A stretch of DNA of 64,000 bases, from positions 80,331,935 through 80,395,934 of the forward strand of contig NC_073744.1 in assembly GCF_029784135.1 (NCBI RefSeq), in the 5' to 3' direction. Under the pieces are notes generated by a model. It was not told the origin of the DNA, did no database searches, and saw only the letters and a list, made by a program, of their open reading frames with translations. Origin of the DNA: Toxorhynchites rutilus septentrionalis. Taxonomy: Eukaryota; Arthropoda; Insecta; Diptera; Culicidae. A program made the translations under genes and the position numbers. Within the stretch, counting starts at the first letter, position 1, and each line of letters begins with the position of its first letter. This document shows, in pieces, positions 1 through 11,276 of the stretch.

Positions 1-806
1 GCTACCACTTTTCCCGAAAATCGCACTGCAACTATCGAGCGTGTTGGTTCCTAAGCGGTTCAGTTGTTCGACTAGAGGTCGTCGTAGAGGTAATATATAT
101 GTGTCAGAGGTATATTTGTGCAATATTTCAAATATGACTTATTTCAAGAAGAAATTTAACCTCTCAACGTTGAGGTGTAATTTAAGTGGTTATTACATGT
201 ACAGTGATCGTGATTTTTGAAGATTTTGCTTGAATTTTCACCAAAAATTGTTTATATCGATATTGCAGCCAAATTAAGAAAGATAGAAGTTCGGTGTCAA
301 AGAAAAAAAATTGTATGGCGGTTAGAGAGCTTCAATTTAATTCATAGAAACAATCTAGTTTAATATAAATTTTTAGGATAAATTAATAATAACACATTAA
401 AAATTATTAACTTTCGAGATTTTCACTTCCAAAATGTTATAAAAATCCACTAAAGTAGATGTTCCACTATTATATCCTGTACAAAATTTCCTCATCTTTG
501 AAATGATAGCAACAGAATCATATACCGTAGCGTACTTTGTAATGTAGAGCCAGTTTGAGGCAACAAAGTTCGGAGCAAAAAAGTTCAATAACTCTGTCAT
601 TGTTGATATTCGAACATATGCGTAGAAGGATTTTGTTCATCAAATTCGATCGTCTATCACTTCCTGAGAGAGTTTGGATAAATTTATTTTTTTCATGTGA
701 GAAAGGTATTTTCTGACTTTAAGGGGATGAATCAAAAATCAAATTCCACTTTTATATTCAAAAAACAAAAAATACATGCAAAAAAAACAATAAAAAAAAT
801 TTGTTT

Positions 807-874
807 GACTCGATTATATACAGGATTCGACTATATACAGTGAAAAGAAATCAGAAACTGTATATAATCGAGTC
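807..874. repeat. 17-bp inverted repeat
   Basis: The arms 807-823 and 858-874 are perfect reverse complements (GACTCGATTATATACAG). A degenerate direct echo of the left arm (ATTCGACTATATACAG) lies between them. This looks like one terminus of a TA-rich DNA transposon or MITE. No partner terminus was found in the window. Confidence 0.5.
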
Positions 875-1359
875 CGCGCTGTTTATGGTTTTGTTAAATT
901 TTGCCTTCAAATTGTTTGTCAATTTCGTCTTTGAAGCTCCTCCTTGAGTCGATACATAGTGCCAACTGATTTCCGGACTTTGTTTTGTTGGCATTGTAAA
1001 GCGGAAATATTAGCTCAACACGCTGATGAATATTATCAAAAAGTGAAACAAACAAACTTAGTAATGGATACAAAAATTTCTCATCACGCCTTTTGACTTC
1101 CAACTGCTGGGTTCAAGTTATATCTGAGTCACTCAATTTTGCCCCATAAGATTTGTCTTGAGCAGCCTGAATTCGTTATCCAAGCCTTGTCTATAACCTG
1201 CTTTAACGAATTAAGGAAATTGGCGCATCAAATCATTAGGGCTACCAACGACGAAATTTTGAGGGTTTCTCAGTGTTGATAATTGAAATCAACTCGCTTT
1301 CAAATCTGTTTCACGAATTTTATATAGAAGTCACGACCAGAGATGCCAACGTTCCTGAT

Positions 1360-1985
1360 TTTTCAGGATTTCCCAGACTTTTTAGCACGCTCCCTAATAT
1401 CCTGACGAACACTCAATTTATCCTGATTTTCCTGAAATGATCCCGATTTTTCCTGATTTTTGTACTTTTTACATTATTCGTAATAAATATACTGGTTTCT
1501 ATGCCAAAGTTTTCTTTCATCATAGTTCTCCGGTTCACACATGTATATATCATACATTAAGTTAAATTCTTTACTTTTTAAACCATGATTTAAACCATGC
1601 TTAATAATTCTTTTACATATCCGATCTTCGCCCGATAGAAGATATACTTTGCTTCTGGTGAGATTTGGAATGAATTCTGTCTTATGAGCTACTACCAAGC
1701 AACCTGTTTCTCATATGTATGGCTCGCAGCAGTCTTCGACGAGGAAGCAAACATGTTCTGGGAGGATAGAATTTTTAAGCTGTGTGAAAGATGGTGAAGG
1801 ATTGTGAAACAGAACTATGGATATAAAATTAAATTATAACGCTTTGATTGAAAATGATGTTTTTGTTTTCCCAAAAATCGACATTAACTTTTTGGACAAC
1901 CCAATATGAGCTGTCCTGATTTATCCTGATTTTTATTTTCATTCTCCCTGATTTTTTAAAATTATAGTTGGCAACCCAAATCGAG
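1360..1985. repeat. Region bounded by CCTGATTTT-rich blocks
   Basis: The motif TCCTGATTTTT recurs in two clusters (about 1360-1465 and 1913-1955). The left cluster is preceded by GATGCCAAC and the right one is followed by GTTGGCAAC, so the outer ends are roughly inverted. This suggests a short non-autonomous element, but the inverted ends are brief and I could not define target duplications. Confidence 0.35.
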
Positions 1986-2192
1986 TTAAAGGTCAGCTTC
2001 CTAGCTGCGTCCAATCCTTTTTCAGCTTCTTCTATATGTGCAATTGACGTTATTTATCAGCGTTAAGCAACAGCGCAATCGGTTTAGTCATAGGATGGTT
2101 CAAATCGGTCAATATTTTAGGCTGTCAAAAAAGTCCTGCGGTATTTTTTTTGAATTTTCATTTGTTCATAAAATTAGTTACAATCATCTGTT

Positions 2193-2357
2193 TTAAGTCA
2201 AATATGCGCCGTTTTGTTCGATGATTTGTTCCCAACGAGATGCCAACTTCATAATACCCCTGTTATAGAAGCTCGCTTCCTTATTGACAAAAAACTCGGA
2301 TTGCCAATTTTCACAGGCCTCTTTTGTGGCTAACTTCTGACTACCTAGCTCGTTCGC
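2193..2357 (-). pseudogene. mariner transposase, C-terminal part
   Basis: Read on the minus strand from 2357, this piece continues the transposase in frame once the retrotransposon and one TTCGC duplicate are removed. It encodes ACENWQSEFF, then LASRWEQIIEQNGAYL, then a TAA stop at 2193-2195. The C-terminal RWEQ..EQNGAY block is typical of mariner transposases. Together with 6878-7735, and allowing for the missing eight bases, the frame sums to 342 codons including the stop, a normal length. Confidence 0.9.
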
Positions 2358-2571
2358 TGTTGTATAACTGAATTTTGCAATAAATTAAGTGACAGATGGA
2401 ATTACGTTGAACTGTTCTAAACCACACATATACACACTCGACCTATTATAAGAGTTGATAAAACTGAAATAAAAAAGACCAGTCTTGAATTGAAATTACC
2501 TGATGTATATCTTACTTCACGACGGGAAAGAAAAATAAGGAATTATCGGTTGAGTGCGACGAAACATAACA
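2358..2571 (+). repeat. 5' LTR
   Basis: This 214-bp terminal repeat starts TGTTGTATAACTG and ends ACATAACA. It differs from the 3' LTR at two positions that I can see (CAATA versus CTATA near the start and ACATAACA versus ACATAGCA at the end), about 99 percent identity. It should hold the promoter, but I cannot mark a TATA box with certainty. Confidence 0.93.
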
Positions 2572-2607
2572 TTTTTGGCGACGAGGAAACCCCTATAATA
2601 AAAGTAA

Positions 2608-3300
2608 ATGCCAAAACCAGAAGAAAGCAATAATGATACACTAGATGAGAGTGTAGTTCTTATTGAACAACAGGAATTGTTGGAAAAACGCAATTCATCC
2701 GAGGAGAATTATTCTAACGAAGACCCAGACGAGAACGCGAGTGTAAACTCGGAACACGAAAATTCCGAAGACGAGAAGGATACCATGGCCATAATACCGG
2801 TGGAAGCAATTGAAATTTTCTCCGTAAATCCTGCGGACTGGGATGTGTATAAAAGGCGACTATGCAGTATCTTCACAAACTATGGCGTCACCGATACAAA
2901 GAAGATGGCGTCGTATGTTTTAATGAAGCTAGATCAGGAAACGTTCCGACTGCTGAATAATTTAAGCTACCCTGAAGAAATCTCCACGAAATCATACGAC
3001 GACATTGTTAAAATTCTTGACCAGCTATATGGACGAAAAGTATCTGTGTTTGCTGAGCGTGTGAAGTTCTATGAAGTACATCAGATGGAAGGAGAAAAGG
3101 TTAATGAGTACCACTGTCGTATTAGAGGTGCTGCGGCTACTTGTGAGTTTGGAAACAATTTATTGTTCGCCATAAGAGATAAATTCATCACTGAACTGCG
3201 AAAAGGTGCTATATTGGATCGATTGATGGAGGAAAAAGCTGACATCAAGATTAACGAAGCGGTGGGGATTGCAGAAAGGAAGGAGTTGCAGCAGCAGTAA
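2608..3300 (+). pseudogene. gag: gag, capsid part, LTR retrotransposon
   Basis: The frame begins with an acidic leader rich in Glu, Asn and Ser. It then shows a retrotransposon capsid-like region from about residue 65 (ADWDVYKRRL, then YVLMKLDQETF, then VNEYHCRIRGAAATCEFG). In the element it would form the particle that packages RNA. It ends at an in-frame TAA (3298-3300) after a run of glutamines. The same frame continues without a shift into the zinc knuckles at 3328, so the stop looks like a CAA-to-TAA change or a leaky stop rather than the natural end. Start choice is the first ATG after the LTR leader. Confidence 0.8.
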
Positions 3301-3327
3301 GAAGTCCGAGCCGAGTCTTTTAACTAT

Positions 3328-4173
3328 GTGGGCCGAAAATCACCCGCAAAAACACGAAGACCACCAATAATAATGTGTAAGGTATGCGGGATGCAGAATC
3401 ATCGCTCAGAAGATTGTTTCTACAAGGACCGTAAATGTGACATATGTCACTATAAAGGTCATCTGAAAGCTGTATGTCGTAAGAAGCCGAGTGAACGCAG
3501 ATTTCGAAATAATTTCATCACAGATGGCAGCACTAAAGATGAAGAAGATGAAGCGTCGGATAATGGTGAATTCTCAGTGGGGACAGCAACCTTGTGTAAT
3601 TTGAACATGAAACCTTATATGCTGTCACTAGATAGTAGAGACAAAAACCCAATTGTTCGAGCAGTAAAGCTGAAGGGTCACAATCTGCAATTTGAGCTGG
3701 ATACAGGAAGTCCGGTAAGCTGCATCTCTATGGAGTTATATAAGAGAGTGTTTGGACATCATGAGCTGAGTCCTACCGATCTGACTTTATTCGGCTACAC
3801 GGGAGAAAAAATTAAACCAGATGGAAAACTTCAAGTTCAAATGCAGGTGGAAGGAATCACGATGAACCTAGAAATTTATGTAATGACAGGCGACGGACCA
3901 CCTCTATTGGAGCGAGATTATGTCCGGAAGGCAAATTTGTTACTGAATATGAATACTGATGGAGATCTAAATAAAATATTGAAAAAGTATTCGGAGCTTT
4001 TCAACGACATACCAGTATGTTATCGATATGGAAAAGTGGAGTTGCGTTTGAAGTCGAATGTGTGTCCAGTTTTTCGTCGACCACGACAGGTTGCTCACAG
4101 TTTGAAGGAAAAACTCGATGCCCAGTTAGACTTTCTCGAGAAAAAGAACCATCACACGAATAACTACGAGTGA
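3328..4173 (+). pseudogene. pol: gag-pol: CCHC zinc knuckles, protease and start of RT
   Basis: The product carries two zinc knuckles of the form C-x2-C-x4-H-x4-C (CKVCGMQNHRSEDC and CDICHYKGHLKAVC), which bind RNA. An aspartic protease follows with its DTG active site at 3700-3708 (ELDTGSPVSCI). The N-terminal edge of reverse transcriptase (CPVFRRPRQVAH) comes last. The frame is the same as the upstream gag, separated only by the TAA at 3298. It ends prematurely near 4145-4173 because one base is gained or lost in an A-rich run. The downstream frame then carries on with the expected RT sequence. Confidence 0.85.
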
Positions 4174-4976
4174 TTGGGGAACTCCGTTAGTTCCCATACT
4201 CAAAGCTGATGGACGGTGCGAATTTGTGGGGATTATAATAGATTCCTCGAGGATTGCAAGCATCCAATTCCCAGAATTGACGAGTTGCTATCCCAGTTAC
4301 AAGGCGGGTACAAATTTTCGAAAATTGATCTACGCGATGCCTATAACCAACTAGAGCTAACTGATGGGTCAAAGCAAATATGTAGTTGGAGTACGCATCG
4401 AGGAATCTATCAGGTAAACAAAATGCCATTTGGCATAACCCCAGGTACTTCTATATTTCAAGGGATTATAGAACAACTTCTGTAAGGCGTAGAGGGTGTC
4501 ATTGTCTTCATCGACGACATAATGGTGACTGGAAAAAAGGGAGCAACTGAAGACGAAAAGTTGGCCAACCACTAGGAGAACATCGAAAAAGTTCTTCAAA
4601 TACTCTCAGATGCGGGATTGAAGGTAAAAAAGGAGAAATGCGAGTTTCTAAGAGACAAAATCTCATATTTGGGATTCACCATTGACCACAAGGGTCTACA
4701 TAAATCGTATCAAATGGAGCATAAAATCATTAACCTCGACGAACCGACGAACGTTCATGAAGTGAGGAGGCGTATGGGAATCGTTTTATTCTATTCTCGA
4801 TTCATCCCGCATATGGCTACAATAATGGATCCTATATACGCACTTACTCGTACAAAAGCAAATCGCGAAAAATTTCAGTGGACCGAGGACTGTAGGTCAG
4901 CTTGGAAGAAAATTGTTAATGTTATAAAAGGAGATCTGGCTTTAGCGCATTTCGATCAACGATTACCTACCCTATT
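4174..4976 (+). pseudogene. pol: pol: reverse transcriptase, multiply disrupted
   Basis: Successive frames give the RT blocks ITTSDWGTPLVPILKADGR, RICGDYNR, FSKIDLRDAYNQLEL and MPFGITPG. The catalytic FIDD box is at 4507-4518, and KKEKCEFLRDKISYLG follows. Lesions visible are a frameshift near 4145, another near 4213, a TAA at 4483-4485 where Gln is expected, a TAG at 4573-4575 and a frameshift near 4970. The enzyme would copy element RNA into DNA. In this copy it cannot be made as one chain. Confidence 0.85.
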
Positions 4977-5340
4977 ATGGTACAAACAGATGCTTCTGAT
5001 GTTGGAATAGGAGCTGTATTACTGCAGAGACAACCAGATGGGCATGAAAGGCCTTGCTACTTTGTTTCCCGTGCGTTATCGGATTTCGAAAGAGGTTACA
5101 GCGTGATAGATAAAGAAGCATTGGGAGTAGTGTATGCTCTAAAAAAATTCTACGTTTATGGCACAAAATTCGTCATAAGGACAGATCATCGACTTCTGTT
5201 GGGAATACTGGGCGAAAATAAGGAAATACCAGTATTTTCGAGTCGGCGTATGCAACGATGGGCACTTTCCATGGCAGCTTTCGAATACAGGTTAGAATAC
5301 AATAAGGGAGAAATAAAACTATTTGGTGGATCATTTATCG
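4977..5340 (+). pseudogene. pol: pol: RNase H domain
   Basis: The frame opens at QTDASDVGIGAVLLQ, the first Asp of retroelement RNase H. Blocks SVIDKEALGVVYAL and FVIRTDHRLLLGIL supply the further catalytic Glu and Asp. It degrades RNA in the RNA-DNA hybrid. It is separated from RT by a single-base shift near 4970 and from the next domain by a shift near 5320 (ahead of MVDHLSRAPDP). Confidence 0.85.
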
Positions 5341-6638
5341 AGGGCTCCCGATCCGAAACAAGAAATAGAGATAGAAAACGAAGAAGAAGCAGTTTATGTT
5401 CACTATATCGAAGGAGGGCTCGGCGTCGTCTCTACTGATGAGTTAAAAGAAGCGACTCACAATAATGAACTATTGCGAAAGGTTCGTCAATATATTTTGA
5501 ACGGGTGGCCAAGAAAATTATCGTTTGGAGGAGAGATTAAAAGATACTTTGCAGTTCGCGAGAAGTTGTGCTACAGTGATGGACTGATATTGCATGGTGA
5601 TAGGTTGGTGGTACCTGCACTTCTTCGGAAGAGGATTTTGGATGAGTTACACTAGTCGCATCAGGACGAAGTTAAAACAAAAAGCTTTGCTCGCCAATTC
5701 GTGTGGTGGCCCACCTTGTATATTGATATTCATCAGCTTCTTGAAAACTGTATGGCATGTAGTCAATTTAGATTTTCACCACCTAAAACATCCTCTCCGT
5801 GGCCTGAAACTAAATATGCCTTTGAGCGAATACACCTGGATTTTGCGGACGATACCTGCTCATACTCGTAGACTCTTTCACTAAATGGATAGAAGTGTTC
5901 GTAATGACTCGGATAACTTCGGAAGCTACTATCAAATGTTTACGATCAACGTTTGCCCGCTTTGGATTACCTGCGCTTGTGGTTAGTGATAATGGTTCAC
6001 AATTCACAGCTTCGGAGTTCAAAAGTTTTCTGCATGTTAATGGAATACAGCAAATAACTTCACCTGTAGCTCATCCTCAGTCGAATGGAGCGGCCGAAAA
6101 TGCCGTTAAGACAGTGAAGCTAGCTCTTGAGAAAATTTTGGCCACAGAAGGTGACATAATGATTGAGGATGCTATCGTGAATTTCTTGATGGTGTACCGC
6201 AACACACCTCACTGCACTACCAATGAGACACCTTCACAACGAATGTTTGGTAGAAGAGTAAACCTGAGATTGGACTTGGTAATGAAGGCTACCAGAAATA
6301 TTTCTCCTCCGTCTGAGTCTGTGGATGATCATCACAGTGAAGCTGTAAGGGAGATAGCTGTAGGTGAAGCGGTGTTAGTTTTGGACACGCGTATGCCAAA
6401 CAAAAAGATATTCGTTCGAGGCACTGTACAGAAGAGGATCGGCCGAGTTGTTTACTTGGTATTAACTGAAGAGAAACAAATATGGAAACGTCATATCAAC
6501 CAGCTTTACAAACTGTCGTCAGGTAATACGTTCGATTCCACACAACCAGTGTCAATCGATACAAGTGATTCAACGATATTACCCCGAAGATCAAAAAGAC
6601 TGAAAGAGAGAATGAAACGTTTGAAAGATTGCAAATGA
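5323..6638 (+). pseudogene. pol: pol: integrase, disrupted
   Basis: An HHCC-type zinc-binding region spans about 5640-5760 (DELH, SHQDEV, ENCMACSQF). It is followed by HLDFA with the first catalytic Asp, VVSDNGSQFTASEF with the second, and HPQSNGAAENAVK with the Glu. The last two are separated by 35 residues, the D-35-E signature of retroviral-type integrases. The C-terminal part (about 6330-6638) has the small beta-barrel-like IGRVVYLVL and a basic tail. Lesions are a TAG at 5653-5655 and a frameshift near 5860. The final frame, 5895-6638, is long and open. No chromodomain or envelope gene follows. Confidence 0.87.
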
Positions 6639-6663
6639 CTTGTTGCAATCTTGGAGGAGCCTA

Positions 6664-6877
6664 TGTTGTATAACTGAATTTTGCTATAAATTAAGTGACA
6701 GATGGAATTACGTTGAACTGTTCTAAACCACACATATACACACTCGACCTATTATAAGAGTTGATAAAACTGAAATAAAAAAGACCAGTCTTGAATTGAA
6801 ATTACCTGATGTATATCTTACTTCACGACGGGAAAGAAAAATAAGGAATTATCGGTTGAGTGCGACGAAACATAGCA
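6664..6877 (+). repeat. 3' LTR
   Basis: This is the second copy of the 214-bp LTR. It is preceded by the purine run GGAGGAG and followed directly by the TTCGC target duplication (6878-6882) and mariner sequence. Two substitutions relative to the 5' LTR indicate a recent insertion. Confidence 0.93.
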
Positions 6878-7735
6878 TTCGCCATGGACAACAACAGGTG
6901 GTAGTCACTTGGTGCAAGGTCCGGACTATACGGCGGATGCAAAAGAACCTCCCATCCGAGCTCCCGGAGCTTCTGGCGCGTCACCAAAGAAGTGTGTGGC
7001 CTGGCGTTGTCCTGATGGAAGACAATGCGGCCTCTGTTTATCAAAGATGGCCTCTTCTTCATGAGTGCTACCTTCAAGCGGTCCAGTTGTTGGCAGTACA
7101 GGTCCGAATTGAGCGTTTGGCCATAGGGAAGCAGCTCATAATAGATTATTCCTTGACAATCCCACCAAACACACAGCAGAACCTTCCTGGCCGTTAATGA
7201 GGGCTTGGCCACCGTCTGAGCCGCTTCAGCGGGCTTCGACCACGACCATTTGCGCTTCACGTTGTCGTAAGTGACCCACTTTTCATCGCCAGTCACCATC
7301 CGCTTCAGAAACGGGTCGATTTTGTTGCGATTCAGCAGCGATTCACATGCGTCGATACGGTCAAATATGTTTTTTTGCGTCAACGTGTGTGGCACCCATA
7401 CATCGAGCTTCTTTGTGAATCCAAGCTTCTTCAAATGATTAATAACGGTTTGATGACTTATCCCCAGCTCTTGGCCGATGCTACGGCTGCTACTATGCCG
7501 GTCTTTCTCGGGCGATTTTGTCGCAATTTTCGACGACAGGCCTTCCGGAGCGTGGCGCATCTTCGACGACCTCTACACCAGAACGAAAACGTTGAAACCA
7601 TAGTTGTGCGGTGGAAATGGAAACTGTATCGGGTCCATAAACTGCACAAATTTTATTGGCAGCTTGAGATGCATTTTTGCCTTTGTCATAGTAGTACTGT
7701 AAAATATGTCGGATTTTCTCTTTATTTTGCTCCAT
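6878..7735 (-). pseudogene. mariner transposase, N-terminal and catalytic part
   Basis: Translation on the minus strand starts at 7735 (MEQNKEKIRH). It gives a helix-turn-helix region, the mariner box WVPHTLT, a first catalytic Asp in GDEKW, the second in HQDNARPH and the third in SPDLAPSDYH. Exactly 34 residues separate the last two, so this is a DD34D mariner cut-and-paste transposase acting on TA targets. Near position 7505 this copy lacks eight bases present in the copy at 60967 (TGAATTAG), which shifts the frame. The reading frame is then cut at 6878 by the LTR insertion. Its last 54 or so codons resume at 2357. Confidence 0.92.
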
Positions 7736-7904
7736 ATTTGCGACACTATAACTCACGAACGACTTAACTGTCATGACGATATTATAGCGCGCAAAAATAC
7801 CTTTCCAACAAGCTATAGTATGACTCGATACAATGAATACAACTAGAACTACGCGCTTACAACGACACCTCGCGGAAATAACGCAGGACTTTTTTGACAG
7901 CCTA

Positions 7905-10900
7905 ATATTTGGCGGATTGGCCGATTGATTATGGTCATACTCAACTTGGAACGAAAAGAATAGTTTGAGCTTTTCAAATCGCTCAAAATTTCCCTTAACA
8001 ACTGCCTCCAACGAAAGCCATCTCGTTGTGTTGCATTCAACATTTTTATAAATCGAGGTATCTATGTATGCACTATAATAAAATTAATATTTAAAATTGA
8101 ATTCAAAAACAATCTTTAAATTCTGTATATACAGATTTTGTATCTGAAATTTGGCTAAAAATCTGTAAAACACAGAATATTCTGTATATGTGGCAACCCT
8201 GGCTCCGACAGTTAGAATAATCACTAGTGAAGGGTACCGGTTACAATTTATACGTTTGAATAGAGGTCTGAAGGAAAATCGACCGGAATGGGAGCAAAGA
8301 CGCGAAAAAGATTACAAGAAGACAACGCCAGAACACATATTTATGGTTTAACCAAGAATTATCTAGAAGGAGTGAACTGGGAGGTTCTATGGCGGATGAG
8401 GTTCAAACATTTCTATCTCAGATGAGGAACATAATCAACATCAAATGTACAATATAAAATCAATTTTATCAGGAATTCTGGCGTTCTATGCTAAAATCGT
8501 TATGAAGCAGTGTGGAATCAATACAAACATTTTGGAAATGTTTTAACGTAGGACTACGCCTTACAGTAAGGATGCCAAATCTGAAAACACGCAATGCTTG
8601 TTGAGGAATACCCCTTCGAAATCCTTCGATGCGGTTGAATAACGGAAATCCCAACACTCGATTAGGAACGTTGTCAAAAATTAAATTAACATAACGTATA
8701 ATAATTTTTAATTGACAATGGGCTTTAATTTGTTTGACAAACGATATTCAATACATTAATTCATAAAACGACATTCGACGATTTTAACTATGGCTCCTGT
8801 TCGATTCCTGTCCTATACGTCTGCCATTTCTGGATCTTCTTTCTCCCACAATGGATCCAATCGACGAAAAGCTCTTCATCCTCTTTTATCCTCCTTTCGA
8901 TATCTCCAAGATTGTTTTATGGCTGCTTGGTCTAAACAGGTGAAATCTGCTGCGATGCAAGAGGATGTTAACTCCTGACCAGAGATAGTTTTTACGTTAA
9001 TTTTACATGATCGTGTTTAATTTGCCCTTTTCTATTTTACTCGACAGAATCTAAAAACATATCACCCCAAAAGTATATTTCCATCCTTTGCATAGTGAGC
9101 CTTTTCTCGCTTTCCGAGCGATTTGTTGAAAACACTGACCCCAATCGCTACCTCCATCTCGAACCCTTCTCCACATTGTTGTGGATCGATTTATCGCTGT
9201 TGCAATCCGTAATCTCAGCCGAGCCGGAAATGTGGAAACTTGTTGACACATTCGCATTCTTCGTTCCTCCTCAACATGCCAGATTGCCACTTCCGGTGCT
9301 ATGTGTGCTCGCTGTGGGGTTAATTGCTCGCCCTTTCTTTGTAAAACGCTGCGGCTTACACGGTTGGAGTTTGACGCCGCAAAAGCGCTGTTGAGGTATT
9401 TATTCCATCAGCGCGCGCGATCCGAATGGCTTATGAATACATTATAGGTACGGCTTATTCTCCCCGCGTTCCGTAGAAGATGGGGAAAATGGTTCCGAAT
9501 GGAAGAAGTCAGGATGGGAAGACGGCAGGGATGGAAAACAATGCTCTTTTCTTTCAATCCGGTCGAATTCCATCCATTTCATCCAACCACACGGCCAACG
9601 TCGTTGCGGGTTGTATTTCATTACAATACCGCATCTGGATCGGGAGGCACTATATCACCCTGCGTGATATGTTTATGAAGATACCGAGTATTATTGTCCA
9701 TTTCGAACTATGTCTTCCACTGTAGCGTGATCACATTTCCGGATTTGGCAGGGAAATAAAACGGAAGCTCACGCAAGTTTACATTTGAGATTTGCCTCGA
9801 GAGTATTTGTTTCTCTCTTCTAAACAAATACCATCCGTCAGAGCGGGGAGGATTTTTTTTTATTGTAATCCTGAGACCGTCACCCGGCTGAAGACGCGAA
9901 GCTGTGAGCAACATCTGGTACGGCCGACCTTCTTCCTAAGGAAGTTAAAAAGCCGTAAGATACAGCGACTGTAACCCACTTTTATGACCATCATTACGCA
10001 TTTTATGCAGCTATTTTATTTGTTTGTGTGTAGTTTCCGACACAGTATTCCGACCAGAGCGAAAGCGTTGCTTGTCTTTTGTAAAGGAGAGATACACTGA
10101 CCTACGGTAAGTAATATGGAACATTCATTATCAATGTACATTCGAAGAAGCCCCATAAATAAAGGAGAATTTCGCGAAGTCACCAACTTGTGTGAAACCA
10201 TTTAATCTAGACTGTTTCGGTATGTCTTAAATGAATTTCCTATAGAAAATGGTATGATACTATCTTAGCACTCTAACCATCTCCAATTGTTGAAAATTTA
10301 AATGAGGATTCTAAAAAAATCTGATTTTTTTATGTTTTTAAATTCAGTAGACTTCGGATCAGTTTTGTCTGCGGATCCAGTGAACTTTCCGGGTCCAACA
10401 AGTAGGCCTGACTGCTTTTAATCTATCGGTTTTTTATTGTTCTTCAATTTCCTGGCCATTGTAGTATTCAAAATCGCTCCCGAATCCGTCTTCAGGATCT
10501 ATTTCGTCATGTCCCCATACCGTGCTGGAAATCGAACCTATAAAAAAACACAAAAATAGACTCAATTTCTGCAAGACAGATTTATCCGATGTTAATTTTC
10601 AGTAGGGTATACTTCAGCAGGAGTCTGATTTTTTTTTGCTCAACTGCCTAACACCCAACACTCGAGGCGAAATTTCTCCCGTGTTTCATCAGTTTTCATC
10701 ATCGTTAACAGTTTACTGTGATTGCTTGGTAAGTGTTCCGCAGTTGATTATAAAATATAATCAAGTGTAATGTAATTTTCGTCCAAAAAATTACAAATTA
10801 AAGTGTCCGAAATTTGAATTCAATCTGTCCGAAATTTGATTTAGGGTCCGAAGTTTGATTTTTATTCGCTTCATTTGAAAAGCATTTTATTCGATGATTT

Positions 10901-11080
10901 TTGTATGTTTTCAATCAAATAGGTACCAAAGTAGAAAGCTTAAATGCATATTGAGCTAATTTTTTGAAAATATCAACCAAATAATACCTGTGCATAAAGT
11001 TTAGATCTGTTTTCTGCATCATATGCTTTAAGCCGAAATATGATTCAGAACGGTATATAAGAGCAATATGAGAGAATTAA
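7905..11080. other. Low-copy sequence without a recognisable gene
   Basis: I see no supported exon. Short frames such as 8790-8978 and 9095-9394 show no domain. A fragment of the dispersed repeat I call family A (GTAGGACTACGCC, then CAGTAAGGATGCCAAAT) lies at about 8550-8600. A stretch near 8120-8205 repeats the motif TTCTGTATA. Confidence 0.5.
10801..10862. repeat. Three imperfect ~21-bp direct repeats
   Basis: The string GTCCGAAATTTGATT and close variants occur three times in a row from 10804 to about 10861. It is a short tandem array with no gene context. Confidence 0.6.
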
Positions 11081-11180
11081 GTAGTAGACACTCTGTTTTC
11101 CTCTCAAAAAATACTTTCCGTCTATTCGTATAAGATCCAATTTTTTGTTATATTATAATGTAATATTCTCGTACATTGGT

Positions 11181-11276
11181 ATGACGGCACCAGTGGTTGT
11201 GCGGATAACGTAGTTGTGTGGAACACCCATACAACCCACAGCCGGCCTAGGTTCAATCCCTGCTTGGCATCGTTTG
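11181..11276 (+). mobile_element. tRNA-derived SINE head or tRNA pseudogene
   Basis: A B-box-like GGTTCAATCCC (11250-11260) lies about 50 bases after an A-box-like CAGTGGTTGTGCGG (11191-11204), the layout of an internal RNA polymerase III promoter. The arms do not fold into a clean cloverleaf, so I do not call a tRNA gene. A T-run follows at 11280. The 3' body of the SINE is not clearly delimited. Confidence 0.55.

Larger units (their letters stand above)
1..2117. other. Unassigned AT-rich sequence
   Basis: No gene is supported here. Short open frames on the minus strand (for example 397-600 and 1474-1698) match no family I recognise, and neither has visible splice-site or domain support. 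Two small repeats inside are listed separately. It could be intron, intergenic DNA or eroded transposon sequence. Confidence 0.5.
2358..6877 (+). mobile_element. Ty3/Gypsy-type LTR retrotransposon inserted in mariner
   Basis: The element is 4520 bp with two 214-bp LTRs, each beginning TGTTG and ending CA, flanked by the 5-bp duplication TTCGC (2353-2357 and 6878-6882). Internal order is gag, CCHC zinc knuckles, protease, reverse transcriptase, RNase H, integrase, which is the Ty3/Gypsy order. No envelope-like frame is present. A TGGCG-starting stretch at 2576 lies where the primer-binding site should be. A purine-rich run (GGAGGAG, 6653-6659) just before the 3' LTR fits a polypurine tract. 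I do not assign a clade beyond Ty3/Gypsy, though the gag and short LTRs resemble Mag-like elements. Confidence 0.93.
2120..7902 (-). mobile_element. mariner (DD34D) element, copy 1, split by an LTR retrotransposon
   Basis: Both termini carry the same inverted repeat, GGCTGTCAAAAAAGTCC and about 10 further bases with one mismatch, each flanked by TA (2118-2119 and 7903-7904). The transposase reads on the minus strand. Subtracting the inserted retrotransposon (2358-6877) and one 5-bp target duplication leaves about 1.26 kb, the usual size for mariner. A second copy of the family lies at 60799-61740. The copy is dead because of the insertion and an 8-base deletion in the transposase. Confidence 0.93.

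Noticed and set aside
2358..6877. Endogenous retrovirus with envelope
   Set aside because: No envelope-like frame lies between integrase and the 3' LTR, so it is a plain Ty3/Gypsy-type retrotransposon.
6796..7197. Plus-strand open frame across the 3' LTR and mariner
   Set aside because: It reads through an LTR into antisense mariner sequence and is an accident of the nested arrangement.
11183..11272. Possible tRNA gene
   Set aside because: The boxes are present but there is no convincing cloverleaf or matching acceptor arms. Kept only as a SINE-like head.
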